Of a stretch of DNA of 64,000 bases, positions 8,936 to 16,320 are shown one piece after another; positions within the stretch are counted from its first letter, which is position 1; each line of letters begins with the position of its first letter. A model generated the notes under the pieces. The model did no database searches. It was not told the origin of the DNA and saw only the letters and a list, made by a program, of their open reading frames with translations. Origin of the DNA: Mycolicibacter senuensis (GTDB lineage Bacteria; Actinomycetota; Actinomycetes; Mycobacteriales; Mycobacteriaceae); assembly GCF_002101885.1 (NCBI RefSeq), contig NZ_LQPS01000054.1, forward strand, positions 62,001-126,000. Direction: 5' to 3'. The position numbers and the translations under genes were made by a program.

Positions 8936-9730
8936 TCAGCGGCCGTGCAGCGGCTGATTCGGCACGCCTGGGTAGAACTGTTCGCTGGGTCCCGAATTCA
9001 CCCAACCGCCGAGCTTGGTCACCAGATGGGGCGCGAAGACCGATCCGTAGAGGGCATTCCCGATCACGACGACGGCGACGATGGACAGCACCGAGGACTG
9101 CAGCCGACTTGTCGAGCGCTTGTCGGCCCACATCTCGATGACGTTTCGGCCCTGCGCGTCCGTTCGTCCGAGCAGGTAGGTGAAGACCATCATCTGCACA
9201 CCCATGGCCAGTGCGTCATACAGCGGGTACTGCTGCGGGGTGCCCTCCCGCAGGGCCAGTCCGGGTATCACGTAGCCGTAGACGAAGTTGCCCAGCTTGG
9301 CGCCCAGGATCGCGTTGAACATGAACGCCCAGCAGAACCCGACGACCAGGCCGACGGTCAGCAGGGTGTTGGGCCGGCGCCAACCGAATCTCGCGGCCAC
9401 CCGTCGCCCGAGCCAGGATCCGATCAGAGCGGGCAGCACGAAGTAGGAGATGTATCCGATGGGTACCGCCAACGGCAGGCCGCCCCAGGTCATGTTCAGC
9501 GGCCACCACGACGGCATGCGCGGCAGCGCCGGCGGAAACTGTGCGTATACCGCCCAGTCATAGGGAGCCTCGATCCAGGAGAACGAGATGGCGGAGATGC
9601 ACAGCAGCAGCAGTGGGTGCAGATGGCCTCGCCGAACACTCAGATAGACGCCGATGGCGAAGAACGCGATTCCGCTGATGTAGGAGAAGCTTTGGGCGAC
9701 CTGCAGGGAGGGCGCCAGCCCGGCGCTCAT
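8936..9730 (-). CDS. AveC-like (spirocyclase AveC family) membrane protein 1
   Basis: A 264-residue polytopic membrane protein of the family annotated after AveC, the avermectin spiroketal cyclase/dehydratase. In mycobacteria these proteins are common but have no proven reaction. About six to seven hydrophobic segments are visible, with polar conserved stretches such as SWIEAPYDWAVYAQFPP and YDALAMGVQMMVFTYLLGR. It lies upstream of yrbEA in the same orientation, and its start ATG at 9730 overlaps the stop of a 30-residue gene. A second family member is encoded at 16321. The family call is from recognition of the overall pattern. A direct enzymatic role is unproven. Confidence 0.75.
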   Translation of the reverse strand: MSAGLAPSLQVAQSFSYISGIAFFAIGVYLSVRRGHLHPLLLLCISAISFSWIEAPYDWAVYAQFPPALPRMPSWWPLNMTWGGLPLAVPIGYISYFVLPALIGSWLGRRVAARFGWRRPNTLLTVGLVVGFCWAFMFNAILGAKLGNFVYGYVIPGLALREGTPQQYPLYDALAMGVQMMVFTYLLGRTDAQGRNVIEMWADKRSTSRLQSSVLSIVAVVVIGNALYGSVFAPHLVTKLGGWVNSGPSEQFYPGVPNQPLHGR

Positions 9731-9819
9731 CGGCGGGCTTCCGGGTCGAGGCGCAACACCACGCCGTAGATCAGTGCAATCAGTCCGAACAGCGTGCCCA
9801 ACATGATGACCGCGCCCAT
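9727..9819 (-). CDS. 30-residue single-helix membrane microprotein
   Basis: A short reading frame encoding MGAVIMLGTLFGLIALIYGV followed by a charged tail (VLRLDPEARR). This is one strongly hydrophobic helix of about 20 residues, then a positive/acidic cytoplasmic-type end. A GGAGGAGG ribosome-binding site stands 7 bases before its ATG. Its TGA overlaps the ATG of the AveC-like gene (ATGA), so the two are probably translated together. I infer a small partner or stabiliser of the AveC-like protein. No family is recognised. Confidence 0.65.
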   Translation of the reverse strand: MGAVIMLGTLFGLIALIYGVVLRLDPEARR

Positions 9820-9850
9820 GGGTGCGCCTCCTCCGTCAGCGACTCCGGTA

Positions 9851-9866
9851 GATAGTGGATACTATC
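9851..9866. promoter_or_regulatory. Inverted repeat 1, probable TetR operator
   Basis: GATAGT-GGAT-ACTATC, a perfect 6-base inverted repeat with a 4-base spacer. It lies between the divergent microprotein/AveC gene (start 9819) and the tetR gene (start 9934). A related repeat follows 23 bases centre to centre. Confidence 0.6.
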
Positions 9867-9873
9867 CAATCAA

Positions 9874-9889
9874 GATAGTGGAGACTACC
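9874..9889. promoter_or_regulatory. Inverted repeat 2, probable TetR operator
   Basis: GATAGT-GGAG-ACTACC, identical to the first repeat in 14 of 16 positions. The 23-base centre-to-centre spacing is close to two helical turns, as expected for two regulator dimers on one face of the DNA. Confidence 0.55.
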
Positions 9890-9933
9890 CTAAAGTTGTC
9901 CGGTGGAAAGTGGAATCGACAAGGGAGACGACG

Positions 9934-10584
9934 GTGACCCAGCGAACGACCAACACCCGTCGGCGCGCCGCGGTGGTGCGCCGGCCCCGCGGTGAGCCGC
10001 GTCGGTTGCTGCTCGACGCCGCCCGAGACCTCTTCGCCCGCCAGGACTATCGCGCCACCACGACGCGGGAGATCGCCCAGGCGGCCGGCGTCACCGAAGC
10101 CCTGCTGTTCCGCCACTTCGGCTCCAAGGCGACGCTGTTTCGTGAGGCGCTGGTCGAGCCTTTCACCGGCTTCATCGACGAATTCGGCCGCACCTGGTCC
10201 TCGCTCGATCCGGAGCAGACCGGTGAAGAGGACCTGGCCCGGCACTTCGTCGGGCGGCTCTACGACGTGTTCGTCGGTCATCAGGGTCTGCTGCTGACGC
10301 TCATGTCGTCGGAGTCGCTGACCGAGGACGAGCTGGTCGAAACCGGCATCGCCGATGTGCGGCGGGCGATCGCGCTGCTCGGCCAGATCAGCGCGGAGGG
10401 AATGAACATGCGGTCTATCGGGTCCGCGCACCCGAACCTGCCGGCGCACTCCACGGTAGCGATGATCGCCGGAATGGCCGCGCTACGTTCGACCTACTTC
10501 GGATCCAGGCCGCCGTCGCGAAAGGTGATCGTCGAAGAGCTCACCCAGGCGACGCTGCACGGATTCCTGCACCGGAACGACTGA
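9934..10584 (+). CDS. TetR-family transcriptional regulator
   Basis: A 216-residue TetR regulator. The N-terminal helix-turn-helix domain reads LLLDAARDLFARQDY, then TREIAQAAGVTEALLFRHFGSK, a standard TetR recognition helix. The C-terminal half is the ligand-binding domain. The GTG at 9934 is chosen because AAGGGAG stands 6 bases upstream. A GTG 24 bases earlier lacks such a site. The gene diverges from the AveC/mce genes, with twin inverted repeats between them, so it probably represses itself and the divergent unit and responds to a lipid-like ligand. A P450 gene follows in the same direction after 39 bases. Confidence 0.88.
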   Translation: MTQRTTNTRRRAAVVRRPRGEPRRLLLDAARDLFARQDYRATTTREIAQAAGVTEALLFRHFGSKATLFREALVEPFTGFIDEFGRTWSSLDPEQTGEEDLARHFVGRLYDVFVGHQGLLLTLMSSESLTEDELVETGIADVRRAIALLGQISAEGMNMRSIGSAHPNLPAHSTVAMIAGMAALRSTYFGSRPPSRKVIVEELTQATLHGFLHRND

Positions 10585-10623
10585 TTCGTTGACAGTCCAC
10601 TGCTCGACCGAAGGGACACGACC

Positions 10624-11826
10624 ATGACAGGTGCCAGCGCGATCCAGCTCTACTACGATCCGTTCGACCGGGACATCGACGACGATCCGTACCCGGTGTG
10701 GAAACGCATGCGCGAAGAAGCGCCGTTGTATTACAACGAGAAATACAACTTCTACGCGCTGAGCCGCTACGAAGATGTGGTACGCGAACTGCCGAACTGG
10801 CAGACGTATCGCTCCGGGCGCGGGACCACCGCAGACATCTTGTTCAACAACCTCGAGGTCCCGCCGGGCATCCTGTTGTTCGAGGACCCACCACTGCACG
10901 ACCTGCACCGCAGCCTGCTCTCCCGGGTGTTCACCCCGCGGCGGATGCTGGCCGTGGAATCGATGGTCCGGGAGTTCTGCGTCAAGGAGCTGGATCCGCT
11001 CGTCGGCGCCGGCGGGTTCGATTTCATCGCTGACCTGGGCGCAGTGATGCCGATGCGAACGATCGGTTATCTGCTGGGCATCCCGGAGAAGGACCAGGAG
11101 GCGATCCGGGACCGCAACGGCTCCTTCATCGAGATGGCGGAGGGGCGCGAACCCGGCGACATCACCCAGCAGGTGTTCGCCGACACCATCGTGATGTTCG
11201 CCGAATACATCGAGTGGCGGGCCGAGCATCCCTCCGATGACCTGATGACCGACCTGCTGCGGGCCGAGGTCGACGAGCCCGACGGCACCCGGCGTCCGTT
11301 GTCGCGCACCGAAGTCCTCGCCTATACCGCCATGATCGCCGGCGCCGGGAACGAGACCACGGCGCGGCTGATCGGCTTCATGGCACAGCTGCTGTCGGAT
11401 CATCCGGACCAACGTCGCGAGCTGGTCGCCGACCCGTCGCTGATCCCAGGTGCGATCGAGGAGACGCTGCGCTTCGAACCGCCGTCACCGGTGCAGGCGC
11501 GCTACGTCGCGCGCGACGCCGAGCACTACGGCCGGCTGGTGCCGGAGGGGTCCTACATGTTGCTGCTCAACGGTTCGGCCAACCGCGACCATCGGCACTT
11601 CGCCGACCCGGACCGGTTCGACATCCACCGTGAAGGCGGCCATCTCAGCTTCGGCAAGGGAGTGCACTTCTGCCTCGGATCGGCGCTGGCCCGGTTGGAG
11701 GCCCGGGTGGCCTTCGAGGAGGTGCTCAAGCGCTGGCCGGACTGGGAAGTCGACTACGCGGGCGCCGAACGCGCGCATACCGCGAGTGTGCGGGGCTGGG
11801 CGCGGCTACCCGTCATCGCGCGCTGA
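10624..11826 (+). CDS. Cytochrome P450 (first of three)
   Basis: A 400-residue soluble bacterial P450, a haem monooxygenase that inserts oxygen into a substrate using electrons from a ferredoxin. Visible motifs are the I-helix AGAGNETT (oxygen activation), the K-helix ExxR in EETLR, and the haem loop FGKGVHFCLG with the haem-ligating Cys at residue 350. It starts MTGASAIQLYYDPFD with GAAGGGA upstream and follows the tetR gene closely, so it may share its control. No ferredoxin gene is adjacent. The CYP family number cannot be assigned by eye, and a lipid or steroid-like substrate is inferred only from the neighbourhood. Confidence 0.93.
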   Translation: MTGASAIQLYYDPFDRDIDDDPYPVWKRMREEAPLYYNEKYNFYALSRYEDVVRELPNWQTYRSGRGTTADILFNNLEVPPGILLFEDPPLHDLHRSLLSRVFTPRRMLAVESMVREFCVKELDPLVGAGGFDFIADLGAVMPMRTIGYLLGIPEKDQEAIRDRNGSFIEMAEGREPGDITQQVFADTIVMFAEYIEWRAEHPSDDLMTDLLRAEVDEPDGTRRPLSRTEVLAYTAMIAGAGNETTARLIGFMAQLLSDHPDQRRELVADPSLIPGAIEETLRFEPPSPVQARYVARDAEHYGRLVPEGSYMLLLNGSANRDHRHFADPDRFDIHREGGHLSFGKGVHFCLGSALARLEARVAFEEVLKRWPDWEVDYAGAERAHTASVRGWARLPVIAR

Positions 11827-11838
11827 TCCGCCGGCTGA

Positions 11839-12552
11839 TCACATCGCGATGCCGAGCCGATCGCAGACGCCGAACACCTCGTCGAAGATGGAGCCGGGAA
11901 CGGTGAACGGTTCGGTCGCGCTCACCTGCGCCAGTCGGGCCGCGATGTCGTCGGCGGTGGGTGCGTCATCGGCCTCGGAGACCCAGCCTTGCCCGAGGCC
12001 GACGAAGACCCGCGCGAACCGGCCGGCGCAGGCCGAGTAGTTCTGATGGGTGAGCTCGCAGTCCCGACTGGCCAGGTAGACCACGATCGGCACCACCAGT
12101 TCGGGACGGATCGCCTGGAGGAATCCGGCATCCTCAATCGCTGCGGCATCGTCGACGGTGTCGGTGACCATCCGGGAAAAGCCGAACGGCAGCACGGTAT
12201 TGGACGCGATGCCGTGCGGAGCGCCCTCGATCGCAATGCTGTTGAAGATCCCGGCGTTGCTGATCACCGCATCGAGGCGGCCGAATCGCTCGACGGCCCC
12301 GGCGACGATCGCCGCGCCGCCCGCGGGGTCGCCCACCGAGTCATGCGACGCGACGGCGACCCCGCCGGCGGCGGTGATCTCGTCGACCACCAGCTCGGCG
12401 ACGTGCGCGTCGGCGCCGTCGCCGTGCATCGACCCGCCGAGGTCGTTGACCACTATCGAGGCGCCGCGTCGAGCCAGCTCCAACGCGTAGAGCCGGCCCA
12501 GGCCGCGTCCTGCCCCGGTGACGACGACGACCTGGTCGGTGAATTCGATCAT
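11839..12552 (-). CDS. SDR-family protein with catalytic segment deleted, probable remnant
   Basis: A 237-residue short-chain dehydrogenase-like protein. The N-terminal Rossmann part is intact, with VTGAGRGLGRL for the cofactor and the NAG motif in ISNAGIF. Directly after FNS the sequence jumps to IAIEGAPHGIASNTVLPFGF, which normally follows the catalytic Ser and YxxxK motifs by some distance. Compared with the usual length of about 300 residues, roughly 60-65 residues holding the active site are missing without a frame change, near 12235-12245. The reading frame is otherwise clean, so this is either a recent in-frame deletion or a protein kept for a non-catalytic role. It is convergent with the P450 and divergent from norD. 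Confidence 0.8.
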   Translation of the reverse strand: MIEFTDQVVVVTGAGRGLGRLYALELARRGASIVVNDLGGSMHGDGADAHVAELVVDEITAAGGVAVASHDSVGDPAGGAAIVAGAVERFGRLDAVISNAGIFNSIAIEGAPHGIASNTVLPFGFSRMVTDTVDDAAAIEDAGFLQAIRPELVVPIVVYLASRDCELTHQNYSACAGRFARVFVGLGQGWVSEADDAPTADDIAARLAQVSATEPFTVPGSIFDEVFGVCDRLGIAM

Positions 12553-12608
12553 CCGCGGCGCCTACCCCTCGAACTGATTGACTGCGGTCCCGGCGGACTC
12601 TACGGTGG

Positions 12609-12622
12609 AACAGATATTTGGT
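12609..12622. promoter_or_regulatory. Palindromic operator candidate, copy B
   Basis: AACAGATATTTGGT matches the palindrome ACCAAATATTTGGT at 12 of 14 positions. It lies in the 80-base space between the divergent SDR remnant and the norD-like gene, so it could control both. Confidence 0.5.
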
Positions 12623-12632
12623 CAACTAGCGG

Positions 12633-14321
12633 ATGAGGGAGTCCGTGACGAGCCTCCACGAAGCAGCCGCATCGGTGCAGCGCTGGAACCTGTTGGCGTC
12701 CGCGCTTTCCGGGCGCCCGGTTCAGGTGATGGCCGCCGGGTCCGGTGAGCCCGCGTGGACCGACGGCAAGACCGTCTACGTCGACCCGGGTGCCACAGCG
12801 GCTCGCCAACTGGAGGCGGTCGCCGTTCAAGCCTGCCTGCTCTCAGCCGGAAGCCTGGAGCCCGCCCTGGTGCGCAGACTGCTCCGGCGCCGGGCGCTCG
12901 CCTCCCGCTACCTGGCGGTCGAGGGGCACCGGGCACTGGCGGCCGGCGCCGAGCTGCTGCCACCCGCGCTGGCGTCGCTGATCAACCACGAGCTCGCCGC
13001 CCGCACCGCGACACCGGCCGCATCACTGGCACTGGCCGGTACCGTCGACGACGATCCGCCGCTCGCCTTCGGTGTGATCCGCCCGGGAAAGTTGCTGGCC
13101 GAGCACAAGAATGCGGACAAGGCGAACGCCGGTGATGCCCACCGGCCGCGCCACCAGCGCAGGCCGCTGGCAGACCTCGACGACGAGGGCGACGCCGAGA
13201 GCGCCGACGACACGGCGGACATCTTCTCGAGTCCGGTCGGGGGCAGCGGCGCTCTGGGCCGGCTGGTCGCCAAGATGCTCCAAGTCACCCGCCGGCTCGG
13301 CGGCAACGGCCCGCCCGGTGCGGATTCGCCCACGCACCGGACCCGGTCCGGGCGGCGGGGCGGCAGCGCGGTGTCGTCGGCTGCTGTCGGGGCGCTCGAC
13401 GACGACACCGCAGCCGGCGGCGCCGCGGGCGCGACGTATCACGAATGGGATGTTCATCGCCGGTGTTACCGGCAGAACTGGTGCACCGTAACCGAAGTCG
13501 TGCCGACCCCGGATCTCAACCCGGTGCTGCGGTCGGCCGAGTACGGATTGCGCAGGCCGCTGGCCCGGCTCGGGGTCGGCCTGGACCGCTACCACCGGCA
13601 GCCGCAGGGCGACGACATCGATCTGGATGCGGCGATCGAGGGCCGGGTCGAAGTGCTGGCCGGTTCCGCGCCTGACGAGGCGGTCTACCTGGACAGCCTG
13701 CGCCGCCGCCGTGATCTGTCCGTGCTGATACTGCTGGATGTCTCCGGCTCGGCGGCCGAACCCGGAACCGCCGGTCAAACCGTGCACACTCAACAGCGCG
13801 CGGCGGCCGCGGCATTGGCCACCGCGCTGCACGACCTGGGGGATCGCCTGGCGCTCTACGCGTTTGCCTCCCAGGGCCGTTCGGCGGTGCACCTGCTACC
13901 GGTGAAACGCTTCGACGACCCACTCGACGTGCTGGCGATGCGGCGCTTGCAGGGGCTCAAACCCGGTGCCTACTCGCGGCTGGGGGCGGCGATCCGGCAC
14001 GGCTCGGCCGTGCTGGAGCGCCGCGGTGGTACCCCGCGGCGGCTGCTGGTTGTGCTCTCCGACGGGTTGGCCTACGACCACGGCTACGAACGCGGCTACG
14101 GCGCCGCCGATGCCCGCCGGGCTCTCACCGAGGCGCGCCGCTCCGGGACCGGGTGTCTGTGCCTGACGGTCGGGGCGGCCACCGACGTCGCGGAGTTGCG
14201 CCGGGTGTTCGGCAGCGCCGCACACGCCACCATTCCGCGGCTCGACCAACTCAGCCGGGTGATCGGACCACTGTTCCGCTCAGCCCTGTGTTCAGCCGAT
14301 TTTCGACGGCGTGTGGCATGA
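12633..14321 (+). CDS. NorD-like VWA-domain protein
   Basis: A 562-residue protein with a C-terminal von Willebrand A domain of the NorD/CobT-like kind. The metal (MIDAS) motif is complete: DVSGS at residues 369-373, the Ser of GAYSRLGAAIRHG at about 448, and the Asp of LSDG at about 477. The middle is acidic and probably disordered. In NO-reductase and Rubisco systems such proteins work with a NorQ/CbbQ AAA+ ATPase to insert or activate a metal centre in a partner enzyme. The matching ATPase gene follows 10 bases downstream. No NO reductase or Rubisco gene is nearby, so the client is unknown. A GTG at 12645 with GAGGGA upstream is an alternative start. Confidence 0.82.
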   Translation: MRESVTSLHEAAASVQRWNLLASALSGRPVQVMAAGSGEPAWTDGKTVYVDPGATAARQLEAVAVQACLLSAGSLEPALVRRLLRRRALASRYLAVEGHRALAAGAELLPPALASLINHELAARTATPAASLALAGTVDDDPPLAFGVIRPGKLLAEHKNADKANAGDAHRPRHQRRPLADLDDEGDAESADDTADIFSSPVGGSGALGRLVAKMLQVTRRLGGNGPPGADSPTHRTRSGRRGGSAVSSAAVGALDDDTAAGGAAGATYHEWDVHRRCYRQNWCTVTEVVPTPDLNPVLRSAEYGLRRPLARLGVGLDRYHRQPQGDDIDLDAAIEGRVEVLAGSAPDEAVYLDSLRRRRDLSVLILLDVSGSAAEPGTAGQTVHTQQRAAAAALATALHDLGDRLALYAFASQGRSAVHLLPVKRFDDPLDVLAMRRLQGLKPGAYSRLGAAIRHGSAVLERRGGTPRRLLVVLSDGLAYDHGYERGYGAADARRALTEARRSGTGCLCLTVGAATDVAELRRVFGSAAHATIPRLDQLSRVIGPLFRSALCSADFRRRVA

Positions 14322-14331
14322 AGAGAAGGGT

Positions 14332-15168
14332 ATGAACGACATGGCAGCTGCGGCCCGCGGTCCGCGTCCCTACTATGTGTCCACCGGCAACGAGGAGCAG
14401 GTCTTCAAAGCCTCCTACCGGCAGGGGTTGTCGATCGTCCTCAAGGGCCCGACCGGGTGCGGGAAGACCCGCTTCGTCGAGGCGATGGCCCATGACCTGG
14501 ACCGTCCGCTGATCACCGTCGCCTGCCACGATGATCTGACCACTGCCGATCTGGTCGGCCGGTTCTTGTTGCGCGGCGGGGAGACCGAGTGGGTCGACGG
14601 GCCGTTGACGCGGGCCGTTCGCGAAGGCGCGATCTGCTATCTCGACGAGGTGGTGGAGGCCCGCCAGGACACCACCGTGGTGCTGCACCCGCTGGCCGAT
14701 CACCGCCGCCAGCTGCCGATCGAGCGACTTGGCGTGACCCTCGACGCGGCACCCGGATTCGGGTTGGTGGTCTCCTACAACCCCGGATATCAGAGTGTGC
14801 TCAAGGACCTCAAGGACTCGACCCGACAGCGCATGGTGGCCATCGAATTCGGCTTCCCCGCAACCGACGTCGAGGAGAAGATCGTTGCGTGCGAGGCCGC
14901 TGTGGACCACGAGCGCGCCGCTGAACTGGTCCGGCTGGGCCAGGCCATCCGGCGGGTGGAGACCGGCGGGTTACGCGAGGTGGCCTCGACACGGGTGCTG
15001 ATCGCCGCCGGGCGGCTGATCGCGGAGGGCCTGGCACCCCGCGAGGCCGCCCGTGCCGCCATTGCCGGACCCCTCACCGACGACTCCGTGGTGACCGGCG
15101 GTCTGGTGGAGATGATCGACGTGTATCTGCCACCAGAGGTGATTGACGCCCAGCCGACCGCACGCTAG
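14332..15168 (+). CDS. NorQ/CbbQ-type MoxR-family AAA+ ATPase
   Basis: A 278-residue AAA+ ATPase. Walker A is GPTGCGKT (residues 39-46) and Walker B is ICYLDEV (about 101-107). The sensor region SYNPGYQS is typical of the CbbQ/NirQ/NorQ/GpvN group, and a C-terminal CbbQ-like domain is present. These ATPases act as remodelling motors with a VWA partner, here the gene just upstream. The ATG at 14332 follows AGAGAAGGG, and the gap to norD is 10 bases, so the two form an operon. In this island the likely clients are the P450s or another metal enzyme, which is an inference. Confidence 0.9.
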   Translation: MNDMAAAARGPRPYYVSTGNEEQVFKASYRQGLSIVLKGPTGCGKTRFVEAMAHDLDRPLITVACHDDLTTADLVGRFLLRGGETEWVDGPLTRAVREGAICYLDEVVEARQDTTVVLHPLADHRRQLPIERLGVTLDAAPGFGLVVSYNPGYQSVLKDLKDSTRQRMVAIEFGFPATDVEEKIVACEAAVDHERAAELVRLGQAIRRVETGGLREVASTRVLIAAGRLIAEGLAPREAARAAIAGPLTDDSVVTGGLVEMIDVYLPPEVIDAQPTAR

Positions 15169-15174
15169 GGTCTG

Positions 15175-15188
15175 AACAAATATTAGGT
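15175..15188. promoter_or_regulatory. Palindromic operator candidate, copy C
   Basis: AACAAATATTAGGT matches ACCAAATATTTGGT at 12 of 14 positions. It lies in the 36-base gap before the binding-protein gene, just upstream of its GGAGG site, so a bound repressor would block transcription or its start. Confidence 0.5.
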
Positions 15189-15204
15189 TCGTCACGGAGG
15201 CGCG

Positions 15205-16317
15205 ATGTCCTACGAGAGCACGGCGGAACCGATCAAGATCGGTTACCTGATGGACTTCCGGCTCCCCGAGGGCTTCCCGAAGACCTATTTCGAGGACCTG
15301 ACCCAGCCGTTCGACCTGATCTTCAAGCAGGCGACCGAACAGGGTCTGCTGGACCGGCCGATCGAGATCGTCTACCGCGAGGTCGAGGGCCTGCCCAAGG
15401 GCTCGGTCAAGGCCGTCATCGACGCCTACGGCGAGCTGTGCGACGAAGGTTGCCTGGCCGTGTTCGGCCCGCACATCACCGACAACGCCGTGCCGACCCG
15501 GGAGGCGATCGAGGACCGCTTCAAGGTGCCGTGCATCAGTGTCACCGGCTCGGATGAGGCGCTGGGGGAGTGGTTCTTCGCGTTCCCGCAGGGATCACTG
15601 ACCGACGAGCCGATCTTCTGGACGGATCTGCTCGCCAAAGGCGGGCACACGGAAGTCGGGGTGCTCAAGGAGCAGTCCCTGGTGGGCGAGACCTATCTGA
15701 AGAACTTCCGCGAGGCGTGCCGGCGCAAGGGCATCCGGATCGTGGCCGAAGCGACGATCGCGCAGACGGCACAGGACGTCTCGGCGGCGGTGCGCACGCT
15801 GCACGAGGCGAAGGCACCGGCGATCGTGCACTGCGGCTTCGGATTCGGCGTGGTCTTCATCAACCCGGCGTTACAGGAGCTCAACTGGGACCCGCCGCGA
15901 TTCACCAGCACGGCGTTTCAGAACGCCTGGATCAACCCGGTCATGTGGAACGCGTTCATGGGCTGGGTCGGCATCGACCAGTACGACGAGGGCAACCCGG
16001 TCGGCCAGGCGTTCCTCGACGAATACCAGCGGGCCTACGGTCGGCGCACCGAGTGGTGCGTGTCAGTGGTGAACCGGGATGTGGCAATGACATTGGTACG
16101 GGCGCTGGCCGACGCGCATCCGCTGAGCCCGCGCGGCGTCAAGGAAGCCCTGGAGCGGGTGAAGATGATGCCCGCCGCCTCCGGAGCGCCGGGCACCCGG
16201 GTGTCGTTCGGGAACTGGACCCGCCGGGCCTGGATGGGCGCCGGATACCTGGTGGCCCGCAGGCTCGACGCCGACGGAGTCAACTCCCATCTCGTCGACC
16301 GTTTCGGAGAGGAATGA
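15205..16317 (+). CDS. Leu/Ile/Val-type solute-binding protein without signal peptide
   Basis: A 370-residue protein of the branched-chain amino acid/amide binding fold (Peripla_BP_6 type), seen in IKIGYLMDFRLPEG at the start, the AVFGPHITDN segment, and the alternating two-lobe layout. The N-terminus MSYESTAEPIKIGYL has no signal peptide, lipobox or membrane helix, and no permease or ATPase of an ABC importer is nearby. It may therefore work in the cytoplasm as a ligand sensor, as AmiC does in the amidase operon, or have a new role. It is followed after 3 bases by the AveC-like gene. A GGAGG site ends 5 bases before the ATG. Confidence 0.8.
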   Translation: MSYESTAEPIKIGYLMDFRLPEGFPKTYFEDLTQPFDLIFKQATEQGLLDRPIEIVYREVEGLPKGSVKAVIDAYGELCDEGCLAVFGPHITDNAVPTREAIEDRFKVPCISVTGSDEALGEWFFAFPQGSLTDEPIFWTDLLAKGGHTEVGVLKEQSLVGETYLKNFREACRRKGIRIVAEATIAQTAQDVSAAVRTLHEAKAPAIVHCGFGFGVVFINPALQELNWDPPRFTSTAFQNAWINPVMWNAFMGWVGIDQYDEGNPVGQAFLDEYQRAYGRRTEWCVSVVNRDVAMTLVRALADAHPLSPRGVKEALERVKMMPAASGAPGTRVSFGNWTRRAWMGAGYLVARRLDADGVNSHLVDRFGEE

Positions 16318-16320
16318 CCG

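Noticed and set aside
12633..15168. Reading the NorD/NorQ pair as evidence for a nitric oxide reductase locus
   Set aside because: No norB or norC gene or other haem-copper oxidase subunit is present in the window.
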